A DNA stretch of 64,000 nucleotides, taken from positions 809,205 to 873,204 of the forward strand of contig JACDOE010000001.1 in NCBI GenBank assembly GCA_017656255.1. The letters run 5' to 3'. Source of the stretch: Bacillaceae bacterium. Its GTDB lineage: Bacteria > Bacillota > Bacilli > JACDOE01. This document shows, in pieces, positions 55,906-64,000 of the stretch. Made by a program: the position numbers and the translations under genes. The notes beneath the pieces were generated by a model. That model was not told the DNA's origin. It did no database searches and saw only the letters and a program-made list of their open reading frames with translations. The stretch's first letter is position 1. Each line of letters opens with the position of its first letter.

Positions 55906-57000
55906 CTAAGAAAGAAGCCGGTCCATTTCTTCAACCATCCGGGGAGCCGCATCCGGTTTGCCCATTTTTTCAGCGGCGCTCTTCATTTTGGTCCACAGCT
56001 GTTCGTTCTCAAGGATCCGTTTGATCTGGTCCAGTAACAGGCGGCCCTCCAGATCCCTTTCCAGTACCATCACGGATGCGCCCTGTTCTTCCATCCATCT
56101 CGCATTTTTCTCCTGATGGTTATTGGTAACATACGGAGATGGAATCAGGATGGACGGAATCCCAAGCGATGTAATCTCGGCAAGAAATGAGGCACCGGCC
56201 CGGTTGACAATTAAATCCGTCGCCGCCAGTACTTCCGGCATATTATAGAGAAAAGGGCGAATGGTTACATTGGACAATTGATCTAAATCTCCCAGCTGTT
56301 CTTTCATTTTTTCATAATGGACATCTCCGGTGACATAGATAAAATGAATGTTTGGCTCCCGTTCAAAATCCGGCAGGACGGACAGAACCGCTTCATTGAT
56401 CGGTTCCGCTCCCCGGCTGCCTCCTGCGATCAGCACGATTTTTTTATCATGCGGAAGGTGAAGGGACTGCCTCCCTTTGATCGGATCTGCATCCTTGACA
56501 TCGGTGGCCCGCGGATTACCGGTCACCACCACTTTGTCTTCCGGAAAATATTTGGCCGATCCGGCAAAAGAGACACAGATCCGGTCTGCAAAGCGAGCCA
56601 GAAACTGATTGGTCAGACCGGGGATCACATTCTGTTCATGAATCATGGTCGGAACCGACATGCGGCTGGCGGCATACACCACCGGCCCGGCCACATATCC
56701 CCCGGTTCCGACTACCATATCCGGTCGAAAGGAACGTATTCGCTTTTTCATGCTGTGAACACCTTTGAGAAAAAGATAGAGTGTTCGAAGATTATGAAAC
56801 GATAATTTTCGTTTAAAACCGGTTATCTCGATTGATTCAAAGGGGATCCCTTCCCGGGGAACAATCTCAGCTTCCAGTCCCCGGGAGGTTCCCACATATA
56901 ACAATTCCGCATCCGGATGTTCTTTTTTAATCTGTTTCGCAAACGCAAGAGCCGGATAGATGTGTCCTCCGGTTCCGCCTCCCGTCAGCATGACTCTCAT
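55906..57000 (-). CDS. murG: Lipid II synthase MurG
   Basis: Membrane-associated glycosyltransferase that adds GlcNAc to lipid I. 364 residues from the ATG at 57000 (GGGAG 8 nt upstream, reading RVMLTGGGTGGHIYPALA). C-terminal UDP-GlcNAc site includes NRAGASFLAEITSLGIPSIL and YVTNNHQEKNA. An in-frame start 18 nt earlier overlaps spoVE and lacks a Shine-Dalgarno. Confidence 0.96.
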   Translation of the reverse strand: MRVMLTGGGTGGHIYPALAFAKQIKKEHPDAELLYVGTSRGLEAEIVPREGIPFESIEITGFKRKLSFHNLRTLYLFLKGVHSMKKRIRSFRPDMVVGTGGYVAGPVVYAASRMSVPTMIHEQNVIPGLTNQFLARFADRICVSFAGSAKYFPEDKVVVTGNPRATDVKDADPIKGRQSLHLPHDKKIVLIAGGSRGAEPINEAVLSVLPDFEREPNIHFIYVTGDVHYEKMKEQLGDLDQLSNVTIRPFLYNMPEVLAATDLIVNRAGASFLAEITSLGIPSILIPSPYVTNNHQEKNARWMEEQGASVMVLERDLEGRLLLDQIKRILENEQLWTKMKSAAEKMGKPDAAPRMVEEMDRLLS

Positions 57001-57014
57001 ATTTTGCACTCCCA

Positions 57015-58109
57015 TCAACGAGAATACCGGGTGATGTTGAGCAGGATGCCGACACCGGTCAGCATCAGGGTCAAAGATGAGCCTCCATAACTGAGAAACG
57101 GAAGCGTGATTCCGGTAACCGGAAACATCCCTGTCACCACTCCGATATTGATGATTACCTGTAAGGCAATCATACCAACAATGCCTGTTGCAAGTAAACT
57201 CCCGAATAGATCAGGTGCTGTAATGGCGGCCCTCATTCCTCTCCATAGTAACAGGAGAAACAGAAGAAGTACCGTCGAGCCGCCGAGAAACCCCAGCTCT
57301 TCGGCGAGAATGGAAAAGATAAAATCATTGTAAGGCTCCGGCAGATAATTAAATTTCTGACGGCTCATCCCCAGACCCAGCCCCATAAACCCTCCGGGTC
57401 CGATAGCATACAGAGACTGGATCAGTTGATAACCCGCCCCCTGCGGGTCCTGCCAGGGATCCAGAAAAGCGACGATCCGCTGGATTCGATAGGGAGCGGA
57501 CAGAATAAGACCGGCAAATCCAATCAATCCCGCCAGTCCCAGAGCCATGAGATGCCCGATTCTCGCCCCGGTTATGTAGATCATCACCAGAGACGTCCCC
57601 ACCAGCACGGCACCGGTTCCCAGATCAGGCTGAAGCATGATCAGGCCGAACACGCCGCCTACAATCCCGAGAGCCGGCATGAGTCCCCGGGAAAAGGTGA
57701 CGATTTTTTTCTGATTCTCGGAAAGCCAGCGTGCCAGGAAAATGGCCATGGCCAGTTTGGAAAATTCGGCGGGCTGAATCCCGAAAGACCCGATACCCAG
57801 CCAACTTTTCGCCCCGTTGACTTCTTTTCCGATCAAGAGGACCAGAACCAGAAGGGCAACGGCGATCAACAGGCCGATTCCGGCCCATTTTTTCCATACC
57901 CAGTAATCAATGTTCATCGTCACATACATGGCGAAAAGGCCAAGTACCGCAAAAACCATCTGCCGTTTTGTAAAATAGTAGTAATCACCGTCATGTTCAT
58001 GATAGGAAATAACTGCACTGGAACTGTAAACCATGATAATCCCGATGGATAACAAAAGAAGGGTACACAGAATCATAATCAGGTCAGGGGTCGATCTTGC
58101 TTTAGGCAC
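57015..58109 (-). CDS. spoVE: SEDS-family glycosyltransferase SpoVE/FtsW
   Basis: Lipid II flippase/polymerase family protein with about ten membrane segments, 364 residues. Conserved: GIIMVYSSSAVIS, LGIGSFGIQPAEFSKLAM, LQPDLGTGAVLVGTSL, GPGGFMGLGLGMSRQKF followed by YLPEPYNDFIFSILAEELGF, and LPFLSYGGSSL. Located between murD and murG like B. subtilis spoVE, which works in spore cortex synthesis with SpoVD, encoded in the same cluster. Sequence alone does not exclude FtsW. GTG start at 58109; a TTG 6 nt earlier is closer to the GAGGTG site. Confidence 0.92.
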   Translation of the reverse strand: MPKARSTPDLIMILCTLLLLSIGIIMVYSSSAVISYHEHDGDYYYFTKRQMVFAVLGLFAMYVTMNIDYWVWKKWAGIGLLIAVALLVLVLLIGKEVNGAKSWLGIGSFGIQPAEFSKLAMAIFLARWLSENQKKIVTFSRGLMPALGIVGGVFGLIMLQPDLGTGAVLVGTSLVMIYITGARIGHLMALGLAGLIGFAGLILSAPYRIQRIVAFLDPWQDPQGAGYQLIQSLYAIGPGGFMGLGLGMSRQKFNYLPEPYNDFIFSILAEELGFLGGSTVLLLFLLLLWRGMRAAITAPDLFGSLLATGIVGMIALQVIINIGVVTGMFPVTGITLPFLSYGGSSLTLMLTGVGILLNITRYSR

Positions 58110-58144
58110 AGGCAAAACACCTCATCTAGTCAGATTGCCTGATT

Positions 58145-59536
58145 TCAAGACAGGCTCGTTCTAAGATTATGCACGGCCTGCTTAAAAATGCGTCCCCTTT
58201 CTTCAAAAGATGTGTACATATCCCAACTGGCACATGCCGGAGATAGCAAGACAACCTCACCAGGACGGGCGATACGGGAAGCAAGCAGAACCGCTTCTTC
58301 CACATTATCGACAAGATGTCGTTCATCAATTCCTGCCTGTTTTCCCATACGGTCAAGTTTTGGTGCGCTTTCCCCGTATGTAATCAACGCCCTGACTTTT
58401 TCTGAGACCACCCCGGTCATATCCATGAAAGCGATCCCGCGGTCCAGTCCCCCCGCTATCCAGACAACCGGCCGGTCAAAAGCCTTGAGTCCGGTCATGG
58501 TCGCTCTGGGATTGGTCGCTTTGGAATCGTTATAGTAGTCGACCTCATTGATGCGATCCACAAATTCAATGCGGTGCTCCACCCCTTTAAAAGATGCAAT
58601 CACCTGTTTCATCACTTCCGGACGTACGCCGGCCACACCGGCAATGGCGACCGCCGCCAGGACGTTTTCCAGACTGTGGTCACCGGGCATGCGGATATCA
58701 TGAACATCCATCACATGATGGTCCGTTCCCTGTTCATCCCGATAAATAATCTTTTTTTCTTTCACAAAAGCACCACGTTCCACTTCTTCCTGCCGGCTGA
58801 ACCAAAACAGGCGGGATGGCACCTGTGAGGCCAGTTCGCGAAGCATTTTCTGGTCACGGTTCAGGATGGCGACATCCGACTTCGCCTGACGTCGAAAAAT
58901 ATTCATTTTGGAATCGATATAATCTTCCATGGAACCATGATAATCCAGGTGAGCTTCATAGATGTTCAATAAACAGGCGATCGCCGGTTTAAACGCATCG
59001 GTTCCTTTTAACTGGAAACTGCTCAGTTCAGACACCAGTACCTGATCCGGTCTGGCTTCCAGCGCTTTTTCCGAGAGAACGGTCCCGATGTTTCCGGCGA
59101 CCACCGGTTTTAACCCGCCTGCTTTCAAGATTTCACCGGTGAGGGTTGTGGTGGTCGTTTTTCCATTAGAACCGGTGATGGCAATAATCGGGGCATCCGA
59201 TATCTGATAGGCCACCTCAATTTCCGTCACGATGGGAATCCCAATTTGAAGGGCCTGTTGAACCGGGGTGATTGTATAGGGAATACCCGGATTTTTCACA
59301 ACAAGATCCACCCCCGGGTGGATCAGATCATCGGGATGATGCCCGCAGATCACGTTCACCCCCATTTTTTCCAGATCTTCCGCGCCATGGCAATCCTTTC
59401 GGTCTTTAACATCATTGACGGTTACCTGTGCGCCGAATTCATGAAGCAGTCTGGCGACGGCCGCACCGCTTTTGGCCATGCCCAGTACCACGATGTTTTT
59501 TCCGCTGTAGGTTTGAATTCCTCTGTTTTTACCCAT
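58145..59536 (-). CDS. murD: UDP-N-acetylmuramoylalanine-D-glutamate ligase
   Basis: Adds D-Glu to UDP-MurNAc-L-Ala. 463 residues. N-terminal NIVVLGMAKSGAAVARLL, ATP loop ITGSNGKTTTTTL, HLDYHGSMEDYIDSK, HRIEFVDRINEVDYYNDSKA followed by TNPRAT, and LLSPACASWDMY. ATG with AGGAG about 12 nt upstream. Confidence 0.97.
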   Translation of the reverse strand: MGKNRGIQTYSGKNIVVLGMAKSGAAVARLLHEFGAQVTVNDVKDRKDCHGAEDLEKMGVNVICGHHPDDLIHPGVDLVVKNPGIPYTITPVQQALQIGIPIVTEIEVAYQISDAPIIAITGSNGKTTTTTLTGEILKAGGLKPVVAGNIGTVLSEKALEARPDQVLVSELSSFQLKGTDAFKPAIACLLNIYEAHLDYHGSMEDYIDSKMNIFRRQAKSDVAILNRDQKMLRELASQVPSRLFWFSRQEEVERGAFVKEKKIIYRDEQGTDHHVMDVHDIRMPGDHSLENVLAAVAIAGVAGVRPEVMKQVIASFKGVEHRIEFVDRINEVDYYNDSKATNPRATMTGLKAFDRPVVWIAGGLDRGIAFMDMTGVVSEKVRALITYGESAPKLDRMGKQAGIDERHLVDNVEEAVLLASRIARPGEVVLLSPACASWDMYTSFEERGRIFKQAVHNLRTSLS

Positions 59537-59568
59537 TCGAACTAAGCACTCCTGACTTTCAATACCCG

Positions 59569-60531
59569 TTATTTAAGTACTTCCAGATAAATGCCGACGC
59601 CGGCAAACAGGATGGAGACAAACCAGAATGTCACCACCACTCGCCATTCCGACCACCCGCCCAGTTCAAAATGATGATGAAGCGGGCTCATGCGAAAAAT
59701 CCGTTTTCCCCTCAATTTGAACGAAATCACCTGAAGGGCGACGGATAAGGTTTCAATGACGAACAGACCGCCGACAATCGCAAGCAGAATCTCGGTCTTG
59801 GTCATCACCGCCACAGCTGCCAGCGCGCCACCGAGTGCCAGGGAACCGGTATCTCCCATAAATACCCTGGCCGGATGAGCATTAAACACAAGAAAACCCA
59901 GTACCGCTCCGACGACGGCGGCACTGAAAATGGCAATATCAATATAGCTGGATAACCACGCGATAATGGCAAAAGCACCGAACGCAACGGCACTGGTACC
60001 GGCCAGCAAGCCGTCCAGCCCGTCCGTGAGGTTCACGGCGTTAGCCGCCCCGATCAGAATAAAGATCAAAAACGGGAGGTAAAGCCAGCCGAGCTCAATT
60101 CCCCAGTTTGTTCCGGGAAAATAGATCGCCGTATCATGCTGTTTATCCATGAGAAAATAGAAAAAGACGATGGCCACCAGAAGTTGGCCGAACAATTTCT
60201 GTCTGGCGGTGAGCCCCAGATTTCGCTTGAGAGAAATTTTGATAAAATCATCTAAAAATCCGATCAATCCATACCCAAGCGTCACAAACATAATTAAAAA
60301 GATATCAAAAGAACGATTGGCAAACTTGAGCACGGTAAAAGACAGGGCCAGTAAAATAATCGTCCCGCCCATCGTCGGTGTCCCGGCCTTTTTAAAATGA
60401 GAACTGGGGCCTTCTTCCCGAATACTCTGACCGAATTTCAGTCTCCGGAGGACAGGGATAAACAGGGGGCCCAGTACAACGGCTATTAAGAAAGATGCTG
60501 CGATAGAAAAAAGCAGGATCTGTAGAGGCAT
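59569..60531 (-). CDS. mraY: Phospho-N-acetylmuramoyl-pentapeptide transferase MraY
   Basis: Integral membrane enzyme that makes lipid I from UDP-MurNAc-pentapeptide and undecaprenyl phosphate. 320 residues, about ten membrane segments. Catalytic motifs LGFLDDFIK-type ([12 protein letters not shown]), [18 protein letters not shown], and [12 protein letters not shown] near the end. ATG with GGTGGAGG immediately upstream. murE precedes it by 61 nt; murF is absent here. Confidence 0.97.
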   Translation of the reverse strand: MPLQILLFSIAASFLIAVVLGPLFIPVLRRLKFGQSIREEGPSSHFKKAGTPTMGGTIILLALSFTVLKFANRSFDIFLIMFVTLGYGLIGFLDDFIKISLKRNLGLTARQKLFGQLLVAIVFFYFLMDKQHDTAIYFPGTNWGIELGWLYLPFLIFILIGAANAVNLTDGLDGLLAGTSAVAFGAFAIIAWLSSYIDIAIFSAAVVGAVLGFLVFNAHPARVFMGDTGSLALGGALAAVAVMTKTEILLAIVGGLFVIETLSVALQVISFKLRGKRIFRMSPLHHHFELGGWSEWRVVVTFWFVSILFAGVGIYLEVLK

Positions 60532-60592
60532 CCTCCACCCCCCCTTTCTATTTCTTGAAGTTCATCGCACGTCACGTATGACACGGGATAGA

Positions 60593-62089
60593 TTACTTAC
60601 TTTCGATGGACCAAATGGCCTCTCTCGCCACTTCCCGATCATCAAAGGGAAGGACCTGATCCTTGATGATCTGATAGGTTTCATGTCCTTTTCCGGCAAT
60701 CAGGACTATGTCCCCCGGTTTTGCCTGTTCAACAGCTTTAAAAATCGCTTTCCTGCGGTCCACAATGGTTTGATAGGCCTCTTCCGAAACCCGGTTCTCC
60801 ACCAATCCCTGTACCATATCCTGAATGATCGCTTCCGGGTCTTCGGAACGGGGATTATCGGATGTGATCACGACCCGGTCTGAATACCGGGCGGCAATCT
60901 GGGCCATCAGGGGACGTTTGGCTCGGTCGCGGTCTCCGCCGCATCCCACCACGCAATAGACATGGCCGTCCGTCAGTTCACGAACAGTCTGCAGGACATT
61001 TTCCAGACTATCCGGTGTATGCGCGTAATCCACAATCACAGAAAAGCCCTGGCCTTCATCCACTTTTTCAAATCGTCCGCTGACCCCTTTCACTTCTTCG
61101 AGACTATGTACAATGGTATCCAGATCAATCCCTTCGGCCAGACAGACGGCGGTCGCAGCCAGTGCATTATAAACGCTGAATTTACCGATTAACTGGAGGG
61201 AAACCTTACGGCTTCCTTTAAACGTATCCAGTACAAAACGAGTTCCCTTTCCGCTCATCTCGATCTCAACAGCTCTCACATCAGCGGGCCGGTCAATTCC
61301 GTATGTGATCACCTGGGCAGAGGTTGCCACAGCGTATTCCAGTGAAGCGGGATCATCCACATTGAGAGTGGCATGCTTCATATCATCCCGGTCGTAACGA
61401 TTTCCCATCTGCGAAAAGAGAAGGGATTTCGCATACCGGTATTTATCCATGGTACCGTGAAAATCAAGATGATCCTGAGTCAGATTGGTAAACAGAGCGG
61501 CATGAAAATCACATCCCCGGACTCGGCCCAGTTCCAGAGCATGGGAAGAGACTTCCATCACGGCATAATCCGTTCCCCCATCCACCATCCGTTTAAAAGC
61601 TCGCTGTAATTCGACCACATCCGGTGTTGTATTCTTCACTTCTTCTTGCCTGCCGTTAATCTTCATATACATGGTCCCGATCAAGCCGGTCTGATAGCCG
61701 GCATCCTGCAGAATCTTCTCGATCAGATGTGTGGTGGTAGTCTTGCCATTGGTTCCGGTCACCCCGATCAGTTTCAGGTGATGTGTCGGCTGGCCGTAGA
61801 ATAAATCCGCCAGCACCGCCATGGTTCGGCGTGTGTCGGGAACCCGGATCTGCACCACCTCAGGATCGAGATCGAGAAATCGTTCCACCAGCAGCGCAAC
61901 CGCTCCTTTATCCACGGCATCCCTCGCAAAATCATGACCATCCACGGTAAAACCCGGTAAACAGATGAAAAGATCCCCTTCCCCCACCTGACGAGAATCT
62001 ACTTCCACCCCTTTGATTTCCAGATCAGCCGGTATCGGCCGGTTCAATTCCCTGATCAAGACGGATTCTATCAATTGCTTCAGCTGCAT
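60593..62089 (-). CDS. murE: UDP-N-acetylmuramoyl-tripeptide synthetase, meso-DAP-adding
   Basis: Adds the third stem-peptide residue. 498 residues from the ATG at 62089 (GGAGG 9 nt upstream; an extension to 62137 is not supported). N-terminal DSRQVGEGDLFICLPG, ATP loop GVTGTNGKTTTTHLI, and the substrate selector DNPRSEDP, whose DNPR is the meso-diaminopimelate signature. This fits dapF in the same window. Confidence 0.96.
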   Translation of the reverse strand: MQLKQLIESVLIRELNRPIPADLEIKGVEVDSRQVGEGDLFICLPGFTVDGHDFARDAVDKGAVALLVERFLDLDPEVVQIRVPDTRRTMAVLADLFYGQPTHHLKLIGVTGTNGKTTTTHLIEKILQDAGYQTGLIGTMYMKINGRQEEVKNTTPDVVELQRAFKRMVDGGTDYAVMEVSSHALELGRVRGCDFHAALFTNLTQDHLDFHGTMDKYRYAKSLLFSQMGNRYDRDDMKHATLNVDDPASLEYAVATSAQVITYGIDRPADVRAVEIEMSGKGTRFVLDTFKGSRKVSLQLIGKFSVYNALAATAVCLAEGIDLDTIVHSLEEVKGVSGRFEKVDEGQGFSVIVDYAHTPDSLENVLQTVRELTDGHVYCVVGCGGDRDRAKRPLMAQIAARYSDRVVITSDNPRSEDPEAIIQDMVQGLVENRVSEEAYQTIVDRRKAIFKAVEQAKPGDIVLIAGKGHETYQIIKDQVLPFDDREVAREAIWSIESK

Positions 62090-62168
62090 CTCTTGTTTCC
62101 TCCTTCTATCAGTATGGACATAAACCCCGGCAGACAATCAAAGGTTAAGGGGCGGCATCCTTTATATT

Positions 62169-64000
62169 TTAATCTCCTTTTTGTAATTTGTCACCCGGTT
62201 GATCACCCAGATAGAGGCGAATGGTGACCCCTTCTTCGACACGGGTTCCCGGTTCCGGTGCCTGATGAATTACATATTTTCCCTTTCCGGATACCTGGAT
62301 CGGAAAAGTATAATGTTTGCGCTGGAGTTCCTGGACGTTCATACCGGTTAAATCCGGTATGGTCATCCACTTTTTATCCATCCCGTAACGATATTCTTTC
62401 GGGATCTGATTGTCACGCGGTTTGACATCCAGATAACGGAGACTGGATTCAAGAATATTTTGCACAACCGGAGCCGCCACGGTTCCCCCGAACTGGACGG
62501 TTCCTTTCGGATTATTGACCGCCACATAGACGACGATTTCCGGATCATCTGCCGGCGCAAAACCGATAAAAGAAACTATGTGTTTGGACCTCGAGTAAGC
62601 CCCGTTTTCCACCACCTGGGCGGTACCGGTTTTGCCACCCACCCGGTAGCCGTCAATATAGGCATTGCGTCCGGTCCCTCTGGCAACCACACTTTCCAGG
62701 GCATAACGCACTTTTTCTGACGTTTCGGGGGAGATCACCTGTCTGACTACTTCCGGTTCACGGACCTCTACCGTCTCACCGGTGACAGGCGAGACCCATT
62801 TTTTCGCGAGATAAGGCCGATACAATTTTCCGCCATTAATCGCGGCGGACACCGCTGTGATCTGCTGAATGGGAGTGACCGATACCCCCTGTCCGAATGA
62901 GGTGGTGGCCAGTTCAACCGGACCCACCCGGTTCAACTTGAACAAAACCCCATTTTCTTCACCGATTAAATCAATCCCGGTTTTTTGTCCGAATCCAAAC
63001 TGGTGAATGTAATCGAATAGTTCCTCTTTTCCCAGTTTCTGGCCCAGTGAAACAAAGCCCGGGTTACATGAATTTTCGACGACTTCCAGGTAACTCTGGG
63101 AACCGTGCCCGCCTCTTTTCCAGCATCGAATGTTGGCACCGGCCACCTTGATAAACCCGGGGTCATGGAAATGGTCCCGCTCCAGGTCCACTTTGTTCTC
63201 TTCCAGTGCTGCCGCCAGGGTGATGATCTTGAATGTGGAACCCGGTTCATACGTCTTCCAGATGGGTAAATTCCGATTATAGACTTCGGAAGGATAGTCC
63301 TGATAATGCATGGGGTCAAAATCGGGGCGGCTTGCCATGCCAAGGATGGCTCCGCTGTCAGGATCCATGGCAATGGCAAGGGCGTCATCCGGCTGATAGA
63401 CGAGCTCGACCTGATCCAGTTCGCGTTCGAGGACAGCCTGAATGTTAACGTCGAGGGTCAGTTCCAGATTCAGACCATCACGGGGAGGCTGAAACTGTTC
63501 CGGTTGTCCCGGCATCCGCTCTCCCCCGGCTTCCGCGTAGAACGATATATATCCCCGTTGTCCTTTCAATTTGTCATCGTAAACCATTTCAATGCCGGTC
63601 AGACCCTGATTGTCAATCCCGGTAAATCCAAGGACATGCGAGGCAAAGGCTCCCCGGGGATAATAACGCTTACTGTCTTCCATGATCAGTATCCCGGGCA
63701 GGTTCAACTTCATGATTTGCCGGGCTTTTTCGTCTGAAATTTTTCTGCCTCCGGGAACACGCACCATCAACTGGCGTTCGGTAATCTTCTTGTAGATGTC
63801 CTCCTGGCTTCTCTCAAGGATGGGTGCAAGATTTTTTGCAGTTGCGGCAGGGTCCTGGATTTGAGCGGGAACAGCCATCACCGAAGGAACACTGATATTA
63901 TATGCCAGCACTTCCCCGTTCCGGTCCAGTATTTTTCCTCTTTTCGGTTCAAAAGGGAGGTCACGGCTCCACAGTTCCTCGGCATGTTCTTTCAGCCATT
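62169..64000 (-). CDS. spoVD: Class B penicillin-binding protein SpoVD (PBP with one PASTA domain), N-terminus outside window
   Basis: Transpeptidase for septal or spore peptidoglycan. The frame runs to the window edge: the first visible residues are WLKEHAEELWSRDLPFEPKR and then GKILDRNG, so the membrane anchor lies outside. Dimerisation domain with PFEPKRGKILDRNGEVLA; transpeptidase active-site SxxK in EPGSTFKII, SxN in ENSCNPGF, KTG in GGKTGTAQVV. One C-terminal PASTA domain (MTIPDLTGMNVQELQRKHY to the end) fits SpoVD better than PBP2B, which has two. It lies directly before murE, as in B. subtilis. Confidence 0.93.
   Translation of the reverse strand, partial: WLKEHAEELWSRDLPFEPKRGKILDRNGEVLAYNISVPSVMAVPAQIQDPAATAKNLAPILERSQEDIYKKITERQLMVRVPGGRKISDEKARQIMKLNLPGILIMEDSKRYYPRGAFASHVLGFTGIDNQGLTGIEMVYDDKLKGQRGYISFYAEAGGERMPGQPEQFQPPRDGLNLELTLDVNIQAVLERELDQVELVYQPDDALAIAMDPDSGAILGMASRPDFDPMHYQDYPSEVYNRNLPIWKTYEPGSTFKIITLAAALEENKVDLERDHFHDPGFIKVAGANIRCWKRGGHGSQSYLEVVENSCNPGFVSLGQKLGKEELFDYIHQFGFGQKTGIDLIGEENGVLFKLNRVGPVELATTSFGQGVSVTPIQQITAVSAAINGGKLYRPYLAKKWVSPVTGETVEVREPEVVRQVISPETSEKVRYALESVVARGTGRNAYIDGYRVGGKTGTAQVVENGAYSRSKHIVSFIGFAPADDPEIVVYVAVNNPKGTVQFGGTVAAPVVQNILESSLRYLDVKPRDNQIPKEYRYGMDKKWMTIPDLTGMNVQELQRKHYTFPIQVSGKGKYVIHQAPEPGTRVEEGVTIRLYLGDQPGDKLQKGD

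Noticed and set aside
59537-60592. Search for murF near mraY
   Set aside because: Only mraY fits between murE and murD; gaps of 32 and 61 nt are too small. Absence from the cluster is normal in B. subtilis, so it is not counted as a loss.

Overview
The window is a continuous chromosomal segment of a spore-forming Bacillota bacterium (class Bacilli). The evidence is the sporulation genes (spoIIGA-sigE-sigG, spoVE, spoVD, ylmC), Bacillales-type Shine-Dalgarno sites (GGAGG), many TTG and GTG starts, PyrR attenuators, an ileS T-box and a gene order close to that of Bacillus subtilis. Base composition looks moderate (about half G+C by eye), so this is probably not Bacillus sensu stricto. I do not name a genus. 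Nearly everything is transcribed on the minus strand. No rRNA, tRNA, CRISPR array or prophage was seen.

Region 1 (1-17.6 kb, minus) is the rpe-rsgA-prkC-prpC-rlmN-rsmB-fmt-def-priA-coaBC-rpoZ-gmk-remA-yicC-dapF block. It covers ribosome maturation and RNA modification, initiator-tRNA formylation and N-terminal deformylation, replication restart, CoA synthesis, and the Ser/Thr kinase/phosphatase pair that senses the cell wall. A Ca2+-type P-ATPase follows. Region 2 (17.8-20.1 kb, plus) holds a small membrane protein with two H-X13-H helices and rqcH (ribosome quality control). Region 3 (20.2-32.7 kb, minus) is the complete de novo UMP operon pyrR-pyrP-pyrB-pyrC-carA-carB-pyrK-pyrD-pyrF-pyrE plus an unrecognised small gene. 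It has one sigma-A promoter and two PyrR attenuators.

Region 4 (32.8-36.9 kb) is the only accessory stretch. It holds a lipoprotein amidase (plus), an IS1182-family element and a DUF4015-type lipoprotein (minus). The IS sits between two 18-bp copies of a terminator hairpin and appears to have split the terminator shared by the two convergent genes.

Region 5 (36.9-49.3 kb, minus) runs rluD-lspA-ylyA-ileS (with T-box), divIVA-ylmH-ylmG-sepF-ylmE-ylmD-ylmC, then sigG-sigE-spoIIGA with recognisable Spo0A and sigma-F style control signals. Region 6 (49.4-64 kb, minus) is the division and cell wall (dcw) cluster in reverse: ftsZ-ftsA-sbp-ylxX-ylxW-divIB-murB-murG-spoVE-murD-mraY-murE-spoVD, cut by the window end. 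murF is not in the cluster, as in B. subtilis.

No clearly new multi-gene system is present. The best leads are the putative di-haem membrane protein beside rqcH, the IS inserted in a shared terminator with a transposase frame that reads out into host DNA, a relic of a second T-box terminator upstream of ileS, and several uncharacterised leader hairpins.
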